DNA of 64,000 bases from contig NW_024751891.1 of assembly GCF_018991925.1 (NCBI RefSeq), forward strand, positions 315,001-379,000, read 5' to 3'. Shown here in pieces: positions 1-11,358 of the stretch. Position 1 is the first letter of the stretch. Every line of letters begins with the position of its first letter. The translations under genes and the position numbers were made by a program. The notes beneath the pieces are model-generated. The model was not told the DNA's origin, ran no database searches, and was given only the letters and a program-made list of their open reading frames with translations. Source of the DNA: Homarus americanus (Eukaryota > Arthropoda > Malacostraca > Decapoda > Nephropidae).

Positions 1-90
1 TCCCTCTTCTTCCCTACCACACCCTCCCCTACACCTCCCTCTCTCTCTCTCTCCTTTCCCGCGCTGTCATCACAATATAACCAGTATTTG

Positions 91-235
91 GCGGGAAACT
101 CATCAAACAGTGCTGAGTGTTTCATTAAGTTGGTCGACGCCTCCCCACCCCCCCCCCCTCCCCCCAACCCTTTTGTTTTGGTTCGTGACGTCACCGGCGG
201 TCACTAAACGCACTTTGTTCTACGGGATCACAATT
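91..235 (+). repeat. Dispersed repeat copy A with CRE palindrome
   Basis: This stretch carries two landmarks that recur downstream: CATCAAACAGTGCTGAG at 101-117 and a TTTTGGTTCGTGACGTCAC block whose TGACGTCA palindrome lies at 186-193. The same landmarks occur at 1330 and 1613, and a weaker match to the second block lies near 392. It is probably an old dispersed repeat of unknown class. No coding potential is visible. Confidence 0.55.
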
Positions 236-1317
236 CCTTATTTTAATCGCTCGTTCTTTGAAGAGACTCGTTTCTGATGTTTTCTTTGCTTCAGGCTTTT
301 TTTCAGATTTCGTTTTTATATATTACAAGATGAAAGACAGCTGATAGTTGAAGGGAAAATCATCCTCTATGAAATCTTTTGTTTTGATTTATGACGTCAC
401 TGACGGTCACTATCCACATTTTGTTTTATCGGATCACAATTCATTTTCTTTATAAATTTATAATCTTCACTGATACACTATAGATATTTTGCTTTAGTAT
501 CAAGGCACATTCATTATTGTTTTTGTTTTTAATATGAAAAATAGGACAGATATGGCGAGATAATCATAAAAAATATCCTTTACCATTTTTTTTTCGTTCG
601 TAATGTTTCTGATGATCATTCGGAATCCCATATTTGTTTTTCAATCAATAACTTGTTTAAAGGTATGCGCTTGTATTTTTGTCTTCATCTATCACAATAT
701 CTGTAAAAAAAAATGTGGAGAAACGTTGCGTCGTCTCGTTATTATTGGAATTTCTCCTCTAAAGCGACACTATTCTATACTTTCACTACAGATCAAAGAA
801 AACTGTTTACACATTATCCTCACTCTAGACAGTTTGTGATAGATACTTTATGATTATCTCAGAAGATCTTTGAATATCAGTCTCGCTGTTAAATATTTTC
901 ATGGTTTATTGCTATTCCAAGATGTTATATTTAGCGAGAAAAAATAATTACTTTTATGGTTGGGTCTCTGCCTTCACTGTTGGTCGATGAACGCACCTGG
1001 GTCAGTGTATGTCTAATGTCAATCACTTAATTACCACGTTGATCGTTTTTATTATACTTATTGATTATTTTTTTTATTTACAGATCACAAGATAAAATAT
1101 AGTTTGTATTTTTGGGGACGAAATCAATCGAAAACATTTTAGCTCTTGTGTTTTGTTACCTAACGATACTATCAGGGTTTCGGTTTCAGGTATCACATAT
1201 CCATTATCCAGTCTGGTAACTAATTAAACCCGGTTTAGTAATTAGGTAAAAGAGAGCACCGTTTATCTGATAATAGAATTTTTTTAATGAATTCTGAGAT
1301 AAAACGCGGGTGTTATT
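236..1317. other. AT-rich intergenic stretch, no gene seen
   Basis: AT-rich sequence without a convincing reading frame. Around 350-445 it holds a diverged copy B of the repeat at 91-235, with TGACGTCA at 392-399 followed by a GACGGTCACT block and a GGATCACAATTC block, both also present in copy A. The short open frame at 603-839 shows no recognisable domain. Confidence 0.5.
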
Positions 1318-1635
1318 TGACGGGGAAGTCATCAAACAGTGTTGAGAGCTTCATTAGCGACATCCACATACCGGCTCAAATGGCCTGTTATCACATACAA
1401 TGACAACAGGTATCCATTGACGAAGCGACTGATTGGATGACTGGCTGACCAATAAGAGACGAAGTAAAGTCGAAACAAACGTGAGTCCTGTTTGTTCAGA
1501 ATACTACTCGTCTCTCGCTCGTGGCCGCATCAGCCAATAGCTGCCTGTTGTCTAGGAATACACTGACAGGGGAGAACAGTTTACAAGCCAACCATCCCTT
1601 TGTTTTGGTTCGTGACGTCACATACGACTATGTTA
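1318..1635 (+). repeat. Dispersed repeat copy C with CCAAT/CRE cluster
   Basis: The two landmarks of copy A recur here (CATCAAACAGTGTTGAG at 1330-1346 and TGACGTCA at 1613-1620), but they are 283 bp apart instead of 85 bp. The extra interval holds ATTGG at 1432-1436, CCAAT at 1449-1453, CCAAT at 1534-1538 and a CT-rich block. A CCAAT cluster followed by a CRE resembles a promoter. Promoter function is inference only. Confidence 0.4.
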
Positions 1636-1801
1636 GATATCCACCACGTCATTAATGTTCATATATCTGTTGTTTCACGTTATCTAAAATCTTTTTCATT
1701 TTATAACTTCTCAAATGAAAAAGTGAAACAGAAAGACAGACGAATAGGGAAACAGACAGACAGACAGACAGAGAAACTGACAGAGACGGAGAAAAGGAAA
1801 A

Positions 1802-1870
1802 ATGTCGCTGAATATCGGAATTTTTGTATCGATTGTGGCAGCCATGGCAGTGGTCCTCCTCCCCTCATAA
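1802..1870 (+). CDS. Possible 22-residue hydrophobic micropeptide ORF
   Basis: A short ATG-to-TAA frame encodes 22 residues with a central hydrophobic run (GIFVSIVAAMAVVLLP), like a signal anchor or one transmembrane helix. It starts about 180 bp downstream of the CCAAT/CRE cluster, and the bases before the ATG are A-rich (AAAA at -4 to -1). No good splice donor follows before the stop, so it would have to be a complete micropeptide. A frame this short can easily arise by chance, so this is only a candidate. Confidence 0.12.
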   Translation: MSLNIGIFVSIVAAMAVVLLPS

Positions 1871-1904
1871 TCCCTCCCAGGGGGTATTAAGAACCAGTCT
1901 GTGT

Positions 1905-2290
1905 GTGTCTCTCTCTCTCTCTTTAATTACCTGTCTCTCTCAACTCTATTTTATCTTCTTCTCTTTTTCCCTCTTTATTTCCTTCCCTTCTTTGGGTAAT
2001 TCTCTTTCTTTTATTCCCTTCTTTAATTTTCGCTTTCTTTGTTTCTTTCTACAATTCCTTCTCTCATTTTTTTTTATCTTTTTCCTTCTGTCTTATTCCG
2101 TTATATTTTTTTACTTTATTTGCTCTTTTTTTCTTTATATTATTCTTTATTCCCCCTCTTTCTGTCTTTGCATATATTGACTTTATTTCTCTATTTTCTT
2201 AAGCCAATTTATTTCTCTCTTAATTATTTTTTATCTCCTCAAGTTCTTTCCCTGTTCTCTTATTTTCTTCTTCAAATTTTCGTTTCTTCA

Positions 2291-2328
<38 letters not shown>
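1905..2328 (+). repeat. T/C-rich low-complexity tract ending in (CT)n
   Basis: Pyrimidine-rich sequence, closing with a perfect (TC)n run from about 2291. Open frames through it are compositional artefacts rich in Phe, Ser and Leu. Confidence 0.85.
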
Positions 2329-3075
2329 GGGAAAAACAATGTATCCCATATAGCGATAAAATAACCACTATATTACCACACGGAAAGAAAATCTCTATCC
2401 GGGTCACAAATCCAATGGTGATATTATGGGGAAAAAAAGTCCACTACTCTGTTCATAAATCAAGGAAATAATATGGAGGAAAAAAAAACCCTCACCTATT
2501 CTCCTATTAGAGTTTGAAGTCATTAATAGTGGGAAAAAAGTCCATCCGCTCATTAACTACTAAAAATTAGATTATGGGAAGAAAGTAATTTAATTAATCC
2601 ATAAGTCTAAAAAACAACACTAGGAAGGGGAAAAAATAACACACCCTTTGTTATTCTATGTCCAAGATAACATTATGACTGCCACCTTAAATTCTACTGA
2701 AAAACCCAAAATATTGTACCTTCCCGTAGAAACCAGATTTGACAAACATATTTCGAGCTCCATTAATAACAGTGGGGTGTACTGGGGTGTGGGGTGTAGA
2801 GGGGTGTACAGTAGTAGGGGGAGGGTGTTAAGGTCATTATACTCCTCTTTTACACTAAGTAAGCGGGTAGAGTAGGTGAAAAGGTGAGATTAAATTGAGG
2901 TATATATTTTTTTTTCCTTCAATCGGCCAAAGTTGTGGGTCAAAACGTGGATTTCTTCGAGAGTATGGAAAAGAATTTGGGTAGTAGCCACCTGGAGCGT
3001 CCTGACCCCAATCCTGTGTGCTATTTGAACCGGAAATCGGAATGGTAGTTTGCATGGAAGAGGGGAACCGGGTGT
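2329..3075. other. No gene seen
   Basis: Apart from several GGGAAAAAA-type runs between 2430 and 2640 and a GGGGTGT-rich patch at 2775-2830, nothing recognisable is present. The sequence leads directly into the minisatellite at 3076. Confidence 0.5.
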
Positions 3076-4250
3076 GGAGGGGGAGATGGCTGAGGGCAAG
3101 AGGAGGTGATGAGGTGTTGTAGACGGAAGGGGGAGATGGCTGGGGGCAAGAGGAGGTGATGAGGTGTAGAAGGAAGAGGTTGATGAGGGAAGAAGGGGAG
3201 ATGGCTGGGGCAAGAGGAGGTGATGAGGTGTTGTAGAAGGAAGGGGAGATGGCTGGGGGCAAGAGGGAGTTGATGAGGTGTTGTAGAAGGAAGAGGAGAT
3301 GGCTGGGGGCAAGAGGAGGTGATGAGGTGTTGTAGAAGGAAGGGGAGATGGCTGGGGGCAAGAGGAGGTGATGAGGTGTTGAGAAGGAAGGGGAGATGGC
3401 TGGGGGCAAGAGGAGGGTGATGAGGTGTTGTAGAAGGAAGGGGAGATGGCTGAGGGCAAGAGGAGGTGATGAGGTGTTGTAGAAGGAAGGAGATGAGGGC
3501 AAGAGGAGTTGATGAGGTGTTGTAGAAGGAAGAGGAGATGGCTGGGGCAAGAGGAGGTGATGAGGTGTTGTAGAAGGAAGGGGAGATGAGGGCAAGAGGA
3601 GGTGATGAGGTGTTGTAGAAGGAAGAGGGAGATGGATGGGGGCAAGGGGAGGTGATGAGGTGTTGTAGAAGGAAGAGGGAGATGGCTGAGGGCAAGAGGA
3701 GGTGATGAGGTGTTGTAGAAGGAAGAGGAGATGGCTGAGGGCAAGAGGAGTTGATGAGGAGTTATAGAAGGAAGAGGGAGATGGATGGGGCAAGGGAGGT
3801 GATGAGGTGTTGTAGAAGGAAGGGGAGATGGCTGGGGCAAGGGGAGGTGATGAGGTTGTAGAAGGAAGAGAGATGGCTGGGGCAAGAGGAGGTGATGAGG
3901 TGTTGTAGAAGGAAGAGGGAGATGGCTGAGGGCAAGAGAGGTGATGAGGTGTTGTAGAAGGAAGGGGAGATGGCTGGGGGCAAGAGGAGATGATGAGGTG
4001 TTGTAGACGGAAGAGGGAGATGGCTGGGGGCAAGAGGAGGTGATGAGGTGTTGTAGAAGAAGGAGATGAAGGGGAGATGGCTGGGGCAAGAGGAGGTGAT
4101 GAGGTGTTGTAGAAGGAAGGGGGAGATGGCTGGGGGCAAGAGGAGGTGATGAGGTGTTGGAGAAGGAAGGGGGAGATGGCTGGGGGCAAGAGGAGGTGAT
4201 GAGGTGTTGGAGAAGGAAGGGGGAGATGGCTGGGGGCAAGAGGAGGTGTT
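3076..4250 (+). repeat. 48-bp minisatellite, about 24 copies
   Basis: Tandem units of 47-48 bp contain GAGGTGATGAGGTGTTGTAG, then AAGGAAGGGGAGATGGCTGG, then GGGCAAGA. One-base indels in the G-runs shift the length between copies, so long Pro/Ser/His-rich frames on the minus strand are shadows. The last two units (4140-4230) are nearly identical, which suggests recent expansion at that end. The array runs into a TTAGG array. Confidence 0.95.
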
Positions 4251-4441
4251 GGTTAAGATTAGGTTAGGTTCGGTTAGGTTAGGTTAGGTTAGGTTAGGTT
4301 AGGTTAGGTTAGGTTAGGTGAGATTAGATTAGGTTAGGTTAGGCTAGGTTAGGTGAGTGAGGTGAGGTTAGGTTAGGTTAGGTTAGATTAGTTTAGGAAA
4401 AGTTAAGTTAAGTTAGGTTATGTTAGGTTAGGTTAGGTTAG
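4251..4441 (+). repeat. Interstitial (TTAGG)n telomere-like array
   Basis: Uninterrupted GGTTA repeats at the start decay to variants such as TGAGA, AAGTT and GGCTA toward the end. TTAGG is the ancestral arthropod telomere repeat. Six other arrays of this kind occur in the window, so this is interstitial telomere-like sequence and not a chromosome end. Confidence 0.95.
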
Positions 4442-4949
4442 AACGAATGAGGTCACAATAAAGAAAGCTAGGATGGATAAGGTTCGGTTAGGTCACACCC
4501 AGCCTCTGATATGACTGTTTCCATCCTGTGAGAGTAACATATCCACAGTGGCTCCCCTTGGCACTACTGATCCAAGTCCTCCCTCCAGACATCAAAGGCA
4601 TTGCTAATCCGCACATGGCACACACAGCCTCGATCACAAGGTCCTCGAGTGATGTCTTCAGTGGCAATCATGAGGGCAAGTGCCACTTAGAACCCCAGGT
4701 GTCTGAAACTGAAACAGGTGTCTAGACTGAGCGACATATGTTTAGAGTGGTGAAATTGAAACAGGTGTGTAGGGTGAGCGACAGGTGATTTAAGAGGAGG
4801 AACAACTGCGTAGACTGAGGGACAGGTGTGTCTGTGAGGGGGAGGGGGGTGGGAGCATATACAGACTGTGGAGGAAGGTGTTGGATTAAGTAAGTGACAA
4901 GTCTAAACCAATCAGACTTTGAAATATTATGTTTGTGGTCACTTAATAC

Positions 4950-5000
<51 letters not shown>

Positions 5001-5338
5001 AAAAAAAATTTACATGACCACTTCACATACACCCCTCCCCCCACACACACATACACATCCATGACGGGTGATTACTATACTCCAAGGACAAAATGATCTC
5101 TTATAAACATCATCCCTCACACTCGTAAATCATTCATCAGTCAGGTTAGCAAAGGCAAGAACTGACTTAACGAAACACAGCCCAGAAGAAAGGTCAGGAG
5201 AACGAGCCAACAACCACACTCGGAGACGTAACAAGCTGCTTTTATTGTTGTGTTTTATGGCCAAGTTGGGACATATTTTTGAGGTGTTATTGCTGTCACC
5301 TCTTAAAGGGTAAAGTTGGAGCCTCAGCTGGTATGATC

Positions 5339-5340
<2 letters not shown>
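4442..5340. other. Unique spacer with (GA)n at 4952-4999
   Basis: No gene is recognised. A weak tandem motif of the type GACTGAGCGACAGGTGT recurs three or four times between 4715 and 4830. A perfect (GA)n run of about 48 bp lies at 4952-4999. The frames at 4528-4725 and 5130-5441 (minus) lack domain-like features. Confidence 0.5.

Positions 5341-5341
<1 letters not shown>

Positions 5342-5369
<28 letters not shown>
5342..5369 (+). repeat. (GT)n microsatellite
   Basis: Perfect dinucleotide run of about 28 bp. Confidence 0.95.
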
Positions 5370-5579
5370 GTTGGTTAGTTTTGGGTGCGGTGGTGGGTTA
5401 TACAGTAGATACAACACTCGCTTCCTGTCCTCAGTTCGCACATAAGGTACAGTATATCAGATCATCCAACTGTAAATGGATACCTGAGTTTACAATTGAT
5501 GAAGTTAAAGGCAGTCGAGTGTAGTACTTACCACACTGCCTCCTTGTGTACCGAAAATAGTTCAGTCTACAGTTGCTTT

Positions 5580-5646
5580 ATCCACACACTATCCACACAC
5601 TATCCACACACTATCCACACACCATCCACACACTATTCACACACTC
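5580..5646 (+). repeat. 11-bp tandem repeat, 6 copies
   Basis: The unit ATCCACACACT is repeated with very few changes. Confidence 0.9.
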
Positions 5647-5757
5647 AGTCCTTCAGGCTTATGGAATCCAGCCTCTTGTTTATCATATGGCAACTCTGTC
5701 ACATATAAACCCTGTTAAAATAATGAGGGGGTGGGGGGAGGATTTTACGCTAAATCA

Positions 5758-6103
5758 AGACAAGTTTGTGTTGATATAAGACAAGTTTGTGTTGATATAA
5801 GACAAGTTTGTGTTGATATAAGACAAGTTTGTGTTGATATAAGACAAGTTTGTGTTGATATAAGACAAGTTTGCGTTGATATAAGACAAGTTTGTGTTGA
5901 TATAAGACAAGTTTGTGTTGATATAAGACAAGTTTGTGTTGATATAAGACAAGTTTGTGTTGATATAAGACAAGTTTGTGTTGATATAAGACAAGTTTGT
6001 GTTGATATAAGACAAGTTTGTGTTGATATAAGACAAGTTTGTGTTGATATAAGACAAGTTTGTGTTGATATAAGACAAGTTTGTGTTGATATAAGACAAG
6101 TTT
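5758..6103 (+). repeat. 21-bp satellite, 16.5 near-identical copies
   Basis: The unit AGACAAGTTTGTGTTGATAT plus A is repeated head to tail. Only one substitution is seen inside the array (T to C near 5874). Because 21 is a multiple of three, the frames stay open and give heptapeptide repeats such as RQVCVDI on plus and KLVLYQH on minus. These are more likely consequences of the period than proteins. The near-perfect identity points to recent amplification or ongoing homogenisation. Confidence 0.97.
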
Positions 6104-6179
6104 TTCCTCGCATAAAACATTTTTCGTCAACATTACTGGAAACGATTTGCTGAGTGGAACAACCATTAGAATAGACAGC

Positions 6180-6665
6180 TGTAGGAAAGGAGAAAAATGG
6201 AAAGGAAATGGTAGGAGGGATAGGTGGGATGGGGAGGTATAGAGGAAATGGGAGGAAAAGTATAGAAGGAAGAAGGTTATAGAGAGAGGGAGGGAGAAAT
6301 GGAAGAGGAGGGGTAAGGAAAAAGGAAGGATGGGTGTAGGGATAGGCGGTAGTGGAGGGAGGAAGGGAGGATGGGAGGAGGGTCTAGAATGAGAAAGGGA
6401 GGAGGGTCTAGAATGAGGAAGGGAGGGAGGGAGGGGTGAGGGTCTAGAATGAGAAAGGGAAGAGGGTCTAGATTGAGAAAAGGAAGGAGGGAGGAGGAAG
6501 CAGAGGGCGGAAGGAAGAGAGGAAAGTAGGAGGATCGAGAGGATGGAAAGAAAGGAAGGGGAGGAAGAGGGTCGAGAGTGTGGATGGGAGGGAGGAGATT
6601 CTAGAGGAAGGAAGAGAGAGAGAGGAAGAGGGGGAAGGTCGAGAAAGAGAGAGAGAGAGGTGAAA
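6180..6665 (+). repeat. Purine-rich low-complexity block
   Basis: A G/A-rich strand with an embedded repeated motif GAGGGTCTAGAATGAGAAAG, at about 6380, 6405, 6440 and 6460. No coding signal. Confidence 0.85.
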
Positions 6666-6774
6666 CAATGTAGACGACCCAAAACTTTTCAGTAGCGAGA
6701 ATAAAAAAAAAAGTTGCTTTACGAGGTGCCTGAGGGGATTAGAGACGGAGGGGGGGGGGGGAGACAACAGTAAC

Positions 6775-7082
6775 TTTTCGTGTGTGAGGGAGAGTGCGTG
6801 AGAGAGCGTGTGAGTGTGAGAGAGAAAGAGTGTGTGAGTGTAGTGTGTTAGAATAATGAGTGTGCTTTTGGCTGTGGAGGTGTAAGGGAGAATTTGTTAA
6901 TGTATGAGATAGTGTAGTGTGTATGTGAGAGGAATAAGAGTGCGTGGCTGAGAAAGTGTAAGCGAAAGTGTATCGAGTGTGAAAGAGGGTGTATTGTGTG
7001 ATAGTAATGAGTGTGTGTGTGTGTATGGCTGGGGAAATGGGAGGTAGAGTGTGCGGGTGAATGTGTAACTGGATGTACTGTA

Positions 7083-7144
<62 letters not shown>
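6775..7144 (+). repeat. GT-rich region followed by (CA)n
   Basis: Degenerate GTGTGAGAG-type sequence from 6775 to about 7075 is followed by a perfect (CA)n run at about 7084-7144. Confidence 0.85.
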
Positions 7145-7147
<3 letters not shown>

Positions 7148-7308
7148 GCCCAGGTATTATCACACGCTAAGTTAGCTTCTCATTAAGTAAAATGATTGAC
7201 GGGTCTAATTATCAGCTGAACCTAACTTCTGACGTGATCAAACACTGTCTGGATCTAAGATTTACTCCTACTGCCAGCCCCTTATTTTGATAACTGAGAG
7301 GGCTAATA

Positions 7309-7560
7309 GGGAGGAGATGGGGATTAGAGAGGGATTGATAGCTGAAGAAGTGGGATTAATACGGAGGAGATGGGGATTGGAGAGGGATTGATAGCTGAAG
7401 AAGTGGGATTAATACGGAGGAGATGGGGATTGGAGAGGGATTGATAATGTGGAGATGAGATTTGGAGAGGGGTTGATAGCTGGGGGAGAAGAAGTGGGAT
7501 TGATAGGGATGAGATCAGGATTGGAGAGGGATTGATAGGTGGTGGAGAAGAAGGGGAGGA
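7309..7560 (+). repeat. 53-bp degenerate minisatellite
   Basis: Units starting GGAGGAGATGGGGATT are spaced 53 bp apart (7310, 7363, 7416). Shorter degenerate units carrying GGATTGGAGAGGGATTGATA follow to about 7550. The flank to 7765 is AT-rich and has no recognisable gene. Confidence 0.85.
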
Positions 7561-7767
7561 AATAAGGATTAATAAGGGATTAATTTGTAGATAAGAAAAG
7601 GATTAGGTTGAGGATTGGCAAATGAAAGGGAAATATTAATGTGGATAAAAAGAGGATTTATATGTCAATTAGATAGGGATTATTATAGGGATTAGGGAGA
7701 GATTTATGTAGAAAAATAAGTAAATTAATAGTAGGGTTATAAGACAGGGATTAATATGAAGATTACG

Positions 7768-7915
<148 letters not shown>

Positions 7916-8132
7916 CGTCAAAATAATCAGCCGACAAGTCTATTCATTAACCAAATATCATTTCCCTGAACAACAACAATGAAATCGCCAATAGAGATAA
8001 TTTTATTACCTAAACCTTCACATTTACATAAACGACTGAAAAAAAAAATCACCCATTCAAGAACTGTTAAAATCCTATGGGGGATAAAAAAAACCCTTTT
8101 AGTGTGAGTCTGGAATAACAATTGGATGCCAT

Positions 8133-8428
8133 TTCAGTCTGTTATTGGACCTCGTACCGTGACGTCATTGCTTTTACATTCTTCTATTGGTCCTTATTCT
8201 GGGATGTCTGTGTCTTTACTTCCTTGTTATTCGTCCTCATTTTGTGATATCACTAACGTTATGCTCTGTTATTGGTCCTCATTCTTTTACGTCAATGGTG
8301 TTACGTCTTGTTATTGGCCTTCATTAGGTGACGTCAGTGGCGTTACGCATTGTTATTGGTCCTCAACCTGTGACGTCAATAACGTTACATCTTGTTATTG
8401 GCCCTCATTCTGTGGTATCAGTGGCAGT
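8133..8428 (+). repeat. 42-bp CCAAT/CRE tandem array, 7 units
   Basis: Seven units align at a period of 42 bp. Each starts near TGTTATTGG (an inverted CCAAT box), and 16 bp later has TGACGTCA or a one- to three-base variant. The TGACGTCA-position starts are 8160, 8202, 8245, 8287, 8329, 8371 and 8413; those at 8160, 8329 and 8371 are perfect CRE palindromes. A second array of the same family in reverse orientation lies at 9895-10205. Regulatory function is inference. Confidence 0.9.
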
Positions 8429-8468
8429 GATTGCAATTTTCAGACTGCGTGTGGTCGAACCGTTAGTG

Positions 8469-8580
<112 letters not shown>

Positions 8581-8778
8581 CCTTACACTTCACATCCTCC
8601 TCCATTCTCGTCTTACCTCCCCACTCTCCCTCTATCCCACTCTCTCCTCCCACTCCTCACCTTCTCACTTCCTCTCCCCCCCTCTCTTTAACCCCCCTCC
8701 CTTCTCCTCCACTTCCTCCTACTAGGGGCTATTCCAAGGTATTAGACCTAGTGGATAATGCTGAACTTATACCCGGCG

Positions 8779-8779
<1 letters not shown>

Positions 8780-8821
<42 letters not shown>

Positions 8822-8838
8822 GTCAGTCAGTCAGTCAG
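8780..8838 (+). repeat. (TTTC)n then (AGTC)n
   Basis: About ten TTTC units are followed by four AGTC-type units. Confidence 0.95.
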
Positions 8839-8879
8839 CGAGTCACCCGTGTATAGGTAAAGAGGGTTAAAGAGAGTTG

Positions 8880-9030
8880 GTGACAGGGAAGGGAGAGAGA
8901 GAAGGGAGAAAAGGAGGGAGAGGAGAGAAAAGAGGGAGAGAGGGAAAGGGGAGGAAAGCTGAGGAAGGGAGAAGAGGGAGAAGAGGAAAGCTGAGATAGG
9001 AGGGGGAGGAGGGAAAGAAGAGGAAGGGAA

Positions 9031-9118
<88 letters not shown>
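8880..9118 (+). repeat. Purine-rich tract with terminal (GA)n
   Basis: GGGAGA-rich sequence ends in a perfect (GA)n run from about 9031 to 9118. Confidence 0.93.
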
Positions 9119-9120
<2 letters not shown>

Positions 9121-9894
9121 GAAGGAATAAAGAAAAAAAATTACATCAAACAAAATCAGTAAAGCAAATAATTTCAATATACAAAAAAATAAAAATAAAT
9201 ATGAACAAAAACACAACGCAAATATTCTCACCTTTCGGAAAAAAAATTGTAAACATAATACATAATCAGAAAATAACAAATAAATAAACAAGAACACCGA
9301 GTAAATGTTGTTATAACCACCACCAACAACAACAATAATCAGAAGGAGAAGTTGTAATGTTTTCCGTCATATGTTAATCTCAGTCCCGTATGTATAAATT
9401 AAATCAATCAAATTATTTAACTTCAGGTCTCTATTTCAGTTAACCTATGTCCTGAATAACACCCTAACACATACTAAATACATATACATAGAGAAATAGG
9501 TCATGTATCTATGAATTAAATTTATAATCGAGGCCAATGAATATTAAGCGAGTTATGACGTTTTTAGTATTTTCAGGTTTGATTTCACCCAAACTGCCAA
9601 ACCGTGAATAAATTCCAGCTTGACCTCGTGGGGGACAAACGTGGAGTATGGGGTGCATGTTGTGTGAATGTTACATAAAGGTAGGTGAACGGGAGGCAGG
9701 TGAACGGGAGGCAGGTGAACGGGAGACAGGTGAACGGGAGCTGCTCTATATATGGCGAGAAACAAGGGTCAGGAAAATGAAAGAATAATACAAACATAAT
9801 AGGTTTTCTTCAGCATTACTTCGGCGGATACGTATTGGTAACATTATGTGTAAAATCCTTTGCGTTACAGATTGAGGATCAATAACGGACAGTG
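9119..9894. other. AT-rich spacer with a 15-bp repeat
   Basis: No gene is recognised. A 15-bp unit AGGTGAACGGGAGGC is repeated four times at 9682-9741. The rest is AT-rich sequence. Confidence 0.6.
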
Positions 9895-10205
9895 AGTTAG
9901 TGATGTCATTGTTTAAGGACCATTAAGAGAGCCTAACACCTTTGACGTCACGGGCTGAAGGCGAATAACAGAGTTTAAAGCCACTGACATCAGAGAATAT
10001 GCTACTATGAGGACGTAACCAATAACGTAATTGATTGAAGACAAATGAACGGGTATAAACCTAGTGGTATACAGAGCAAGGACAAAACAGAAGGCGTGGC
10101 ACTATTGGCGTCACGGAGAGAAATCCAATAACAGGACAGATCATTAGTGACATCATATAATAAAGGGCAGTAAGAGGACGTACCACCAGTGACGTAAACA
10201 ACATA
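9895..10205 (-). repeat. 42-bp CCAAT/CRE tandem array, inverted, 8 units
   Basis: TGACGTCA-like octamers start at 9901, 9943, 9985, 10023, 10065, 10106, 10148 and 10190, again 42 bp apart except one 38-bp and one 41-bp step. Where preserved, the CCAATAA motif follows the octamer (10016 and 10134), so the unit is the reverse complement of that in the 8133-8428 array. Divergence between units is higher here. The octamer at 9943 is a perfect CRE; the others are variants such as TGACATCA. Confidence 0.85.
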
Positions 10206-10367
10206 ACAACATCAGGAATGACAATATTACAACAACAGTATTAATAACTCTCCTGAACGGTCATAATAACTTTAACAATTACGGGATATTGCCTGTGACC
10301 CTAAAATTGCTGTGTCCAATTTATATGTAAAACCAAACATGGTGTTTTGGAGCCAGTGACAACAGTT

Positions 10368-11140
<773 letters not shown>

Positions 11141-11321
11141 GGCGATGTGTGTGTGGGGAAGTATGTTTTGTACATGTGTGTGTGTGTGGGGAGGAAAGTA
11201 TGTTTTGCGTACGTGTGTGTGTGTGTGCGTGCATTTGTATGTTTTCTGTGTGTTTTGCGCCTTGAGGTACAAATACACAAACACATACGCACACAAATAC
11301 ACTCTCGCATACTTCCCTTCC

Positions 11322-11355
<34 letters not shown>
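11141..11355 (+). repeat. GT-rich and CA-rich microsatellite cluster
   Basis: Interrupted (GT)n blocks at 11141-11260 are followed by CA-rich sequence and a (CA)n run at about 11326-11355. Being partly complementary, the two halves could pair. Confidence 0.85.

Positions 11356-11358
<3 letters not shown>

Noticed and set aside
2855..4239. Long Pro/Ser/His-rich minus-strand frames of 444 and 449 codons
   Set aside because: They are translations of the 48-bp minisatellite and move between frames where single-base indels occur in G-runs.
4251..4441. True telomere or scaffold end
   Set aside because: Arrays are short, decayed, interstitial and in both orientations across the window.
5731..6682. 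Repetitive peptide frames (RQVCVDI, KLVLYQH, YINTNLS)
   Set aside because: A 21-bp satellite with no stop in several frames keeps all of them open; there is no promoter, splice site or codon bias that favours one.
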